A stretch of 49,313 bases of DNA, taken from contig JABJGO010000037.1 in NCBI GenBank assembly GCA_018662225.1, forward strand, positions 1-49,313, in the 5' to 3' direction. Origin of the DNA: Rhodospirillales bacterium. Its GTDB lineage: Bacteria > Pseudomonadota > Alphaproteobacteria > Rhodospirillales > Casp-alpha2. The notes beneath the pieces were generated by a model. It worked only from the letters and a program-made list of their open reading frames with translations, searched no databases and had not been told where the DNA came from. How positions within the stretch are numbered: position 1 is the stretch's first letter; every line of letters starts with the position of its first letter. Made by a program: the position numbers and the translations under genes. This document shows, in pieces, positions 1 through 6,957 of the stretch.

Positions 1-40
1 GTACGGGTACGGGTACGGGTACGGGTACGGGTACGGGTAC
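1..40 (+). repeat. Hexanucleotide tandem repeat, GTACGG x 6.7, inside glnE
   Basis: Forty bases are six perfect copies of GTACGG plus GTAC. In the glnE frame they encode alternating Thr-Gly (ACG GGT), and the frame stays open into recognisable GlnE sequence. A Gly-Thr run is not expected at this point of GlnE, where a helix-rich segment normally precedes the MRARIE-type motif. Because the tract sits exactly at the window edge, it could be an assembly end artefact as easily as a true coding microsatellite. Confidence 0.9.
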
Positions 41-521
41 CGATACGCTGCGCGGTGATGTGGCGAGTATGCGCGCACGGATCGAACAGGAACACAGCAC
101 CAAATCCCCCTGGTCAATCAAACACCTTCGGGGCGGTTTGGTCGATCTGGAGTTCATGGCCCAGTACCTACAATTGAAATATGCAGCAGATCAGCCCGAC
201 GTTCTCTCACCTAATACCTGGCGGTCGCTCAAAAATCTGGCACGCCTGAAAATTCTTGAACCTGAAACAGCGGCCACCCTGCTGGGCGCGCTGGATTTAT
301 GGCAGGCGTTGCAAAGCCGGTTGCATCTCACTATTGAGACAGATGCGCCCAGTGGCGGCACCAAATCCATGCCTGTTGCGTTGCAGGAAAAGCTGATGAG
401 CCTTGGTGGCGCCGCCAGTATCGCAGACGTGGAGGCAACAATTTTGAACACCGCAGAACAGGTCTACGCCCTGTTCCAGGATATCATTGGCGAACCTGTG
501 GAAGAGGATGGCGGCGATTAA
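1..521 (+). CDS. glnE: Bifunctional glutamine synthetase adenylyltransferase/deadenylylase, C-terminal fragment
   Basis: GlnE adds and removes AMP on glutamine synthetase in response to PII, in the cytoplasm. Only the last ~170 residues are in the window; the gene starts upstream. The visible part has the block GGLVDLEFMAQYLQLKYA, which matches the second nucleotidyltransferase (adenylyltransferase) half, followed by the helical tail rich in Leu/Ala. The reading frame begins at base 3 and runs through the Thr-Gly repeat without a stop; the GTG at 60 is an internal codon, not a start. It ends at TAA 519-521, about 165 bases before the next gene on the same strand. The repeat at its visible 5' end is unlike the family and may be an assembly artefact. 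Identification of the intact part is firm. Confidence 0.85.
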   Translation, partial: TGTGTGTGTGTGTDTLRGDVASMRARIEQEHSTKSPWSIKHLRGGLVDLEFMAQYLQLKYAADQPDVLSPNTWRSLKNLARLKILEPETAATLLGALDLWQALQSRLHLTIETDAPSGGTKSMPVALQEKLMSLGGAASIADVEATILNTAEQVYALFQDIIGEPVEEDGGD

Positions 522-687
522 ACTGCTAATCGCGAAACTTAGAGAAAAAACCACATAAAAACACACGATGGGTTGAATTCCCACGCCGTATAACAAATAT
601 GTATATAACAAATCCTGTAATGACCGTGTTGGTTGCGATATGGTTTGATGTATCTGACAGGTAACAGGTTGGAAATTGGGACTGGGA

Positions 688-1272
688 ATGGCTGAAGAAC
701 CTACAGAAGAAAATGCCGCCGAAGAAGACGCCACTGAAGAAGACATTGATGTAGATGCTGACGATGTAGACGAAGACAGTGACGAAGACGGTGAGGGCAA
801 GGAGAAAAAAGGCGGTAAGGGTAAGCTTATCGCCATTATCGTCGTTGCATTCCTGATACTATCGGGCGGCGCTGGCGGTGGTCTCTATTTCATGGGCTTC
901 CTGGATTCCATACTGGGTTTGGATGATCCACTGGCAGATGACATGTCGAATGATCCACCGGATCTTGGCACCCCCGTTTATCATGAACTGCCGGAATTTG
1001 TTGCTGACCTGGTAACGGGTGAATGCCGATCACCATTCCTCAAACTGGCGCTGACCATTCAAGTGGACGAGATGGACATCGAAACCATCATCGAACGTGA
1101 ACCCAAGATCATTGACCGCTTCCAACAACACCTCCGTAGCAAGGAAAGGCACGAGTTGTCTGGCAAAGACGGAGCCGAAGCCCTGCGCACGGAACTAACG
1201 TTGATTCTGGATGCCACAATCAAACCCGCCAAAGTTCAGAACGTGCTGTTCCGATCGATGGTGGTGCAGTAG
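688..1272 (+). CDS. FliL-like single-pass membrane protein
   Basis: FliL proteins sit in the inner membrane around the flagellar motor and support stator function. This one has a very acidic cytoplasmic N-terminus (residues ~3-40, mostly Glu/Asp), a basic KEKKGGKGK patch, one membrane helix at about residues 46-68, and a periplasmic FliL domain. Family hallmarks seen are YHELPEF, then LKLALTIQV, a conserved L-R-TEL segment and the ending VLFRSMVVQ. The ATG at 688 is preferred to an in-frame TTG at 676. Length (194 aa) is slightly above usual because of the acidic extension. No flagellar genes are in the window, so this is an isolated copy; it may be a FliL paralogue rather than the motor FliL. 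Confidence 0.7.
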   Translation: MAEEPTEENAAEEDATEEDIDVDADDVDEDSDEDGEGKEKKGGKGKLIAIIVVAFLILSGGAGGGLYFMGFLDSILGLDDPLADDMSNDPPDLGTPVYHELPEFVADLVTGECRSPFLKLALTIQVDEMDIETIIEREPKIIDRFQQHLRSKERHELSGKDGAEALRTELTLILDATIKPAKVQNVLFRSMVVQ

Positions 1273-1281
1273 GTCGCAAAT

Positions 1282-2395
1282 CTACTCTTCATCCGTACCC
1301 TTAACCCGCTGCGCCAGCGCGGCGGCGAGGAAGTCGTCGATGTCACCATCCAGCACGCCCTGGGTGTTGGAGGTTTCCACGTTGGTGCGCAGGTCTTTCA
1401 CCATCTGATAGGGCTGCAACACGTATGACCTGATCTGGTGACCCCAGCCAATGTCGCTTTTGGACTCGTGTTCAGCATAGGCGGCTTCTTCACGGCGTTG
1501 TAATTCGGCTTCGTACAAACGTGCTTTTAACATGCTCATAGCGGTGGCGCGGTTTTTATGCTGCGAGCGATCATTCTGACACTGCACCACAATGCCGGAT
1601 GGCTCGTGCGTCATGCGCACGGCACTATCAGTCCGGTTTACGTGCTGACCACCCGCACCAGAGGCGCGGTAGGTATCAATACGCAGGTCCTTTTCCTCGA
1701 TCACAATATCAATGGAATCATCGATCACCGGGTAAACCCAGGCCGAGGCGAAACTGGTATGGCGTCGGTCATTGGAATCGTAGGGCGATATGCGCACCAA
1801 CCGGTGCACGCCACTTTCCGTTTTCAGCCAGCCATAGGCGTTTTCGCCGGAGATTTTCAATGTGGCCGACTTGATACCAGCCTCTTCGCCAGCGCTTTCT
1901 TCCAGCCATTCGACCTTGTTGCCGTGGGCGTCGGCCCAGCGTGCGTACATACGCAGCAACATTTCGGCCCAGTCCTGGGCCTCGGTGCCACCGGCACCGG
2001 CATGAACTTCCATATAACAATCATTACCGTCAGCTTCGCCCGATAGCAGAGTCTTCAGCTCTGCCTTGGCGGCGACATCGCGCAATTTTCCAATGATTTT
2101 TTCAGCCTCCAGAACGATCTCTTCATCGCCTTCGGCTTCGCCCATTTCAATGAGTTCCAGATTATCGGACAGGGTTGTCTCGAAATCGTGGACTTCTTTC
2201 AGGCCGGCTTCGATCTGGTTGCGTTCCCGCATGATCGTCTGGGCCTTGTCCGGGTCTTCCCACAGCGCCGGGTCCTCGGACAGCGCGTTTAGCTCATCCA
2301 GACGTCTGACAGCATTATCGTAGTCAAAGATGCCTCCTCAGCAGTGTCACCGACTGCTTGATCTCACTGGAAAATGCCTCAATCTCCGCCCGCAT
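1282..2395 (-). CDS. prfB: Peptide chain release factor 2 (programmed +1 frameshift)
   Basis: RF2 reads UGA and UAA stop codons and triggers peptide release on the ribosome. The start is ATG at 2395, with GAGG six bases upstream. Twenty-three codons are read to CTT, then an in-frame TGA at 2326-2324; slipping +1 continues at GAC (2325-2323) for 347 more codons, giving 370 aa, the normal RF2 length. The GGQ catalytic motif is present ([17 protein letters not shown]), and the codon-recognition tripeptide is SPY where E. coli has SPF. Expression is autoregulated: low RF2 favours frameshifting at its own UGA. It is the last gene of a minus-strand run after the amidase and mrcA. A simple open-frame call would wrongly start it at the internal ATG at 2232. 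Confidence 0.95.
2323..2338 (-). promoter_or_regulatory. prfB programmed frameshift site
   Basis: On the minus strand the sequence reads AGGAGG-CAT-CTT-TGA-C. The internal Shine-Dalgarno-like AGGAGG (2338-2333) lies three bases before the slippery CTT (2329-2327), followed by UGA and C, the weak-termination context. This is the same geometry as the E. coli site (AGGGGG-TAT-CTT-TGA-C). The zero frame stops here and the +1 frame is open to the end of RF2. Confidence 0.93.
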
Positions 2396-2471
2396 GGGAA
2401 CCTCGTTTGATGATCTTTATGGGTAGCTGTCTAGCGAAAGCACAGCAGGTCTACAAGCTAATAAAGCCCCG

Positions 2472-4937
2472 TTAATACAACCCGCCTGTGCCCACAGACG
2501 GGTTGCCACTGCCCGCAGTCTCGCCGCTGCCGGAATAACCCGGCGTAAAGCCGTCACCCGCCAGCAATTGCTGTTCGCCACTGGGCGCCGTACCGGGCAG
2601 GAAAGCTTCCAAAATGACATTCTCGTCGCCCGGTTCCGCCGGTGCGCCGGTGGAGCCATTAATCCGCACCAGTCGAAGGTCAGGCGGAATTCGGAACGGA
2701 ATGCCGGGCTTGTCAGCCAGGGCCTGCTCCATGAAGCTCTTGAATATTGGTGCCGAGACGGATGAGCCCGTTTCGCGGTATCCAAGCCCGCGCGGCTCAT
2801 CAAAGCCCACAAAAACCCCCACAGCCAGATCAGGCGAGAAACCCACAAACCATGTATCCACCTGTTTATTGGTGGTGCCGGTTTTACCCGCCAGCGGTTT
2901 GCCAACAGCACGAATACGACGGCCGGTACCGCGTTGGACCACGCCTTCCAGCATGGAGACGATCTGATAAGCCGTACCCGGTTGCGCAAGCACCTCACGG
3001 TTATCGGGTAATATGGGCACGGGCTGACCCGTCCAGAAAGATGCGTCACAGCCTGGGCATTCACGTACATCATGGCGGAATACGGTCAGACCATTTCGGT
3101 CCTGAATGCGATCAATAAACGACGGATCAATCGCCCGCCCACCATTGACCAACATGGCATAAGCCGTTGTCAGGTTGAGCAACGTGGTCTCCCCTGCCCC
3201 CAACGCCATGGAAAGTTGCTGCGGCAACTTATCAACGACCCCAAAGCGTTCGGCATATTCAGCGACCTTTTCCATACCAACGGCCTGTGCCAGACGCACG
3301 GTCATCAGGTTACGGGATTTCTCAATCCCCAGCCGCATGGTGCTGGGGCCGTAGAATTTCTTGGTATAGTTGGCCGGTCGCCATTTGGGCAAACCGGGTC
3401 CCTGATCAATAACGAACGGCGCATCCAAAATCAGCGTGGATGGGGTGTAGCCGGATTCCAGCGCGGCCAGATAAACAAACGGCTTGAAGGCTGATCCGGG
3501 CTGGCGTTTTGCCTGTGTGGCGCGATTGAACTCGCTAGCCTCGAAATCATACCCGCCAGACATGGCGAGGATACGACCTGTATGGGGATCAAGCGCGATA
3601 ATCGCACCAGATACGGCTGGCAGTTGGCTCAGCCCATAGGTGTGTGGTGGGTACAACTCACCCGGCACGCCATCGTGCGTGCGGGCCTGTATGCGCTGAT
3701 CCACGGCGATGAAGTCGCCAACTGACAGCACAGTGGATGGCACAGATACTTTGCTGCCCAGCTTCTCGCCTTTTGCCCAGGCGCGAGCCCATGTCATTTC
3801 CTGAAGGGGTAAGTAACCGGCTTGACCACCAGCGAATAGAATATTGACCCCCTGATCATCCATGCTGTCTACAATCGCCGCACGGCGGTGGGCCATGCCC
3901 TTGGGCGGCTCGAACTCATTGATGGCGGTAATGCGGCTAGCGCCTTCCGGGGCTTTGCCAAGTGCGCCTCGCCAGCCATGGCGGATATCATAGCGTTCCA
4001 GTCCGCGGCGCAATGATCTGTCCGCAATTTCCTGCAAGTGCGGATCCAGCGTGGACCGCACGGACAGCCCGCCCTTGTAGAGCTTCTCTTCACCATAAAG
4101 GGCGATCAGCTCACGACGGACTTTCTCGGCAAAATAATCCGCCTGCACGAATTCTGTTTCGCGGCGCTGGGCAACAACCGTAAGCGGCTCGACAACAGCC
4201 TTCCTGGCTTGGTCCGGTGTGATATATCGCTCTGCCAACATACGCCCGATAACCCAGTTCCGGCGAGCAATCGCAGCCTCACGTTTTTTGGTGGGGTGAT
4301 AGTTGTTCGGTGCTTTGGGGAGCGCCGCCAGATACGCGATTTCGGCAATGCTGAGTTCATCCAGTGATTTGTCGAAGTAATTCAATGCGGCTGCCGCCAC
4401 ACCATACGACTGAAACCCCAGATAGATTTCGTTCAGGTACAACTCAAGAATTCGTTCTTTGGTAAATGCCTTTTCCATGCGTAGCGCCAGAATGGCTTCC
4501 TTGACTTTGCGCTCCCATGAAACCTCGTTGGTGAGCAGGAAATTTTTTGCCACCTGTTGGGTAATGGTGGACGCGCCCACCAACCGGCGGCCTTTGCCAA
4601 TGTTTTTCAAATTGATCAAAATAGCGCGGGCAACACCGGTTAAATCGATGCCCGAATGCTGGAAGAAGTTCTGATCTTCCGCCGCAATAAAGGCCTGAAT
4701 TGTTTGAGGTGGTAACGCGCCAAGCGGTACAAACATCCGCCGTTCAATAGCGTACTCGGCCAGCAACCGCCCGTCACCGGCATGGATGCGCGTCATCACT
4801 GCGGGATCATAGGTCGCCAACTGATAGTGATCCGGCATATCGCGTCCGTACTTGTGGAATACAAACAATCCACCCGCACCGACACCGATGCCAAGCACCA
4901 CCAGTAACAACAGGGTTATGAAAAGGGCTCTAAACAT
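2472..4937 (-). CDS. mrcA: Bifunctional penicillin-binding protein 1A (class A)
   Basis: This enzyme polymerises glycan strands from lipid II and crosslinks the peptides in the periplasm. A single N-terminal membrane helix (residues ~4-27) is followed by the GT51 glycosyltransferase domain: catalytic Glu87 in AAEDQNFFQH, then GASTITQQVAKN and the ELYLNEIYLG block. An OB-like insert follows, then the transpeptidase domain with SXXK at Ser482-Lys485, SRN at Ser541 and KTG at Lys685. Its 821 aa are typical of alphaproteobacterial PBP1A. The C-terminal tail is Gly/Ser-rich. It lies between the cell-wall amidase and prfB on the same strand; the amidase-PBP1A neighbourhood is common in alphaproteobacteria. 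No strong ribosome binding site is visible before the ATG. Confidence 0.95.
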   Translation of the reverse strand: MFRALFITLLLLVVLGIGVGAGGLFVFHKYGRDMPDHYQLATYDPAVMTRIHAGDGRLLAEYAIERRMFVPLGALPPQTIQAFIAAEDQNFFQHSGIDLTGVARAILINLKNIGKGRRLVGASTITQQVAKNFLLTNEVSWERKVKEAILALRMEKAFTKERILELYLNEIYLGFQSYGVAAAALNYFDKSLDELSIAEIAYLAALPKAPNNYHPTKKREAAIARRNWVIGRMLAERYITPDQARKAVVEPLTVVAQRRETEFVQADYFAEKVRRELIALYGEEKLYKGGLSVRSTLDPHLQEIADRSLRRGLERYDIRHGWRGALGKAPEGASRITAINEFEPPKGMAHRRAAIVDSMDDQGVNILFAGGQAGYLPLQEMTWARAWAKGEKLGSKVSVPSTVLSVGDFIAVDQRIQARTHDGVPGELYPPHTYGLSQLPAVSGAIIALDPHTGRILAMSGGYDFEASEFNRATQAKRQPGSAFKPFVYLAALESGYTPSTLILDAPFVIDQGPGLPKWRPANYTKKFYGPSTMRLGIEKSRNLMTVRLAQAVGMEKVAEYAERFGVVDKLPQQLSMALGAGETTLLNLTTAYAMLVNGGRAIDPSFIDRIQDRNGLTVFRHDVRECPGCDASFWTGQPVPILPDNREVLAQPGTAYQIVSMLEGVVQRGTGRRIRAVGKPLAGKTGTTNKQVDTWFVGFSPDLAVGVFVGFDEPRGLGYRETGSSVSAPIFKSFMEQALADKPGIPFRIPPDLRLVRINGSTGAPAEPGDENVILEAFLPGTAPSGEQQLLAGDGFTPGYSGSGETAGSGNPSVGTGGLY

Positions 4938-5031
4938 GGTCGGCGACAGTTTGCGTTACGCGAGGTTGTGGTTCAAGTCTGACTTGCGCACACCCTGGCA
5001 ATGAAATCAGGCAAAACAAGGGCAGTTATGA

Positions 5032-6399
5032 CTAGTTCACGTTCGCTTGCTGGATACGGGTGAAATAACTGTCCGTAGCATTGAGCAAGGCTTGGGCAAT
5101 CTTTTTCAAATACGCCTTGGAGCGCAGGTTCTTTTCGTCCTTGGCATTGGACAGAAATCCCAGTTCAACCAGGACCGATGGAACATCGGGCGCTTTCAAT
5201 ACGGCAAAGCCTGCGAACCTGTGGGCGCGTGAAAGTATTTTTGATGTACGTTGCAAATCTTTAACCAAAATACCGGCAAAACGCGCAGACTGGTTCATGG
5301 CTTCGCGCTGCGCCAGGTCAATAAGTATGTTTGTGACTTCTTGCGATTCGGTAGAAAAATCCATGCCCGCAATCACATCCGCCTTGTTTTCCTTCTCGGC
5401 TAACAACGCCGCTTCTTTATCCGATGCTTTTTCAGACAATGTATAAACCGATGCGCCGCGGACCGATTTGTTCTTGATGGAATCGGCATGGATCGACATG
5501 AACAAATCAGCCTTCGCGCGACGCCCGGTGGCAACCCGGTCCCGTAAGGCGATAAAGATATCCCGGTCTCGGGTCAGGATTACCGTATAGCGTCCGGATT
5601 TTTCCAGGTGTTCTTTAAAAATTCGGGCGGCTGCGATGGTGATGTGCTTTTCATACACCCCGGACCCGCCAATGGTGCCCGGATCAGCTCCGCCATGCCC
5701 GGGGTCCAGCACCAAAACCCGTTTTGCAGGTTTTCGCTTGGGCGTCATCAGCACACCACTTGTCGATACCGATCCCATCGATGGCAGAGCTTGCGCAACG
5801 GCCGGTTCCGAAGTCGTGGTGCCAGTGACGGGCGTGCCAGTAACGGGCGTACCTGTTGTCGCGGCCACGTCTATATCGCTGGGTACAACATCACTGGCAT
5901 ATCCCACGCCTGTGGGTGTCACCGGAATTGCTACTTTTAAGCTGGCCAGAAACTGTTGCCGGGTGACCGGCACCAGATCAAGAACCAGACGCTGGGATCC
6001 GTCACTGAGGGGCGACAGATAGAACGCTGATTGCACACCAACAGGCATGCTGGTTTCCACAACAACGCGAGACTGCCCGGGCTTGTAAAGGCCATATCGC
6101 ATGGTTTTGAACAGCCCGGTCGGCGTTGGTGATGTGCTCGGGAGCGATTGCCAATCCAATTCCGGGAAATCCAGAACAATCCGATAGGGGTTATCCAGCA
6201 TGAAAAATCGCACATCCAGACCGTGCGACATTTCCATAACGAATCGGGTTTTGTCGGTATGGTGACCAACCCGCACGTCAGTGACATTTGCATATGGCGC
6301 ATCTGATGCATCTGCGGCCTCGGCATGCTGTATCCTGATCCCTATTCCCACAGGAACCAGCAACATCAAACACAGGATCATGCGGCAAAGGGCGCGCAT
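5032..6399 (-). CDS. N-acetylmuramoyl-L-alanine amidase with AMIN domain (AmiC-like)
   Basis: It cleaves the amide between MurNAc and the stem peptide, splitting septal peptidoglycan during cell separation. Order of parts: signal peptide (residues 1-28, cut after AEA), AMIN localisation domain (~35-150), a Thr/Pro/Ser linker (~155-225) with the short repeat GTPVTGTPVTG, and an Amidase_3 domain. Zinc ligands are visible as His235 (DPGHGG), Glu250 and His304 (SIHADS); Glu412 in VPSVLVELGF is the catalytic acid. The ATG at 6399 has AGGAAA upstream, and a good sigma70-type promoter lies at 6476-6448. It heads the run amidase-mrcA-prfB. The EnvC/NlpD-type activator expected for AmiC enzymes is not nearby. 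Confidence 0.92.
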   Translation of the reverse strand: MRALCRMILCLMLLVPVGIGIRIQHAEAADASDAPYANVTDVRVGHHTDKTRFVMEMSHGLDVRFFMLDNPYRIVLDFPELDWQSLPSTSPTPTGLFKTMRYGLYKPGQSRVVVETSMPVGVQSAFYLSPLSDGSQRLVLDLVPVTRQQFLASLKVAIPVTPTGVGYASDVVPSDIDVAATTGTPVTGTPVTGTTTSEPAVAQALPSMGSVSTSGVLMTPKRKPAKRVLVLDPGHGGADPGTIGGSGVYEKHITIAAARIFKEHLEKSGRYTVILTRDRDIFIALRDRVATGRRAKADLFMSIHADSIKNKSVRGASVYTLSEKASDKEAALLAEKENKADVIAGMDFSTESQEVTNILIDLAQREAMNQSARFAGILVKDLQRTSKILSRAHRFAGFAVLKAPDVPSVLVELGFLSNAKDEKNLRSKAYLKKIAQALLNATDSYFTRIQQANVN

Positions 6400-6447
6400 C
6401 AGTGCAATTTCCTCAACATATTGTGCTTACGACAACTACGAATCATA

Positions 6448-6476
6448 CATATACCGCCCCAAAGGGCACGCTTCAA
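6448..6476 (-). promoter_or_regulatory. Sigma70-type promoter of the amidase-mrcA-prfB run
   Basis: On the minus strand, TTGAAG (6476-6471) is followed by a 17-base spacer and TATATG (6453-6448). It lies about 50 bases before the amidase ATG, which has its own AGGAAA ribosome binding site. Consensus match and position support it; there is no experimental evidence. Confidence 0.5.
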
Positions 6477-6532
6477 CGCCGGATTCAACGGCTATCGCCT
6501 GCATCGCGGGTGCGCACAATTATTCGTCATAA

Positions 6533-6561
6533 TTGAAACTAGGTGATTGTGGAACTATATT
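6533..6561 (+). promoter_or_regulatory. Sigma70-type promoter of rne
   Basis: TTGAAA (6533-6538), a 17-base spacer and TATATT (6556-6561) form a near-consensus promoter on the plus strand. It is the best match in the intergenic region and is divergent from the amidase promoter. The predicted start near 6568 gives an rne leader of about 390 nt, similar in scale to the long autoregulatory leader of E. coli rne. A second TATAAT at 6695-6700 has no acceptable -35 box. Confidence 0.5.
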
Positions 6562-6567
6562 ACTGAC

Positions 6568-6957
6568 GTTATGTTAACAACGAAGCGGTGTTCGGTGGCC
6601 AAGCTGTTGATCGCACAGGTTCAGTTGCGCTAAACGTGCCACCCCGCTCCCGAAAGTTTTTCGGCGGATAGTCCGCCAAAACCAGCGCCGTCCCTATAAT
6701 CGGTTAGATCGTAAAACCCGATCAACCCCCGATTACCATATGGGCGGCTTCCTGGGCGTTACAAATGCTGGAAGTACCTATGTACGAACAAGATGTAGCA
6801 AGCGAACAGAGAATGGACCTGCCGGGCATAGCCTTGATAGCAGCGGAAACCCTGTCGCGCGACTCTGGCATTTCCCATATACCATCCCCCAGCATCCGAA
6901 TGAGCGATCACGCCTCATCGGCGTATGCAGCCGGGGATAACCGGAGTTCAAGTTTTA
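6568..6957 (+). promoter_or_regulatory. Long structured 5' leader of rne
   Basis: This stretch has no convincing gene. It contains a perfect 6-bp hairpin (GGCGGA 6663-6668, loop TAG, TCCGCC 6672-6677). A larger imperfect stem-loop spans 6698-6734: AATCGG pairs with CCGATT, TT with AA, and the inner GATCG with CGATC around the loop TAAAACC. Short open frames here have no ribosome binding site worth the name. In other bacteria RNase E degrades its own mRNA through its leader, so a role in feedback control is a reasonable inference. Confidence 0.45.

Noticed and set aside
297-836. Serine-rich frame antisense to glnE and FliL-like genes
   Set aside because: It is the complement of GAA/GAC-rich codons of the acidic FliL arm; poly-Ser is the expected shadow.
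1558-2046. Plus-strand open frame across prfB
   Set aside because: Shadow of conserved RF2 sequence; no family and no ribosome binding site.
6695-6700. Perfect TATAAT as the main rne promoter
   Set aside because: No acceptable -35 box at 16-18 bases upstream (TCCGCC there), and it falls within the stem-loop region; the TTGAAA-N17-TATATT at 6533 is a better candidate.
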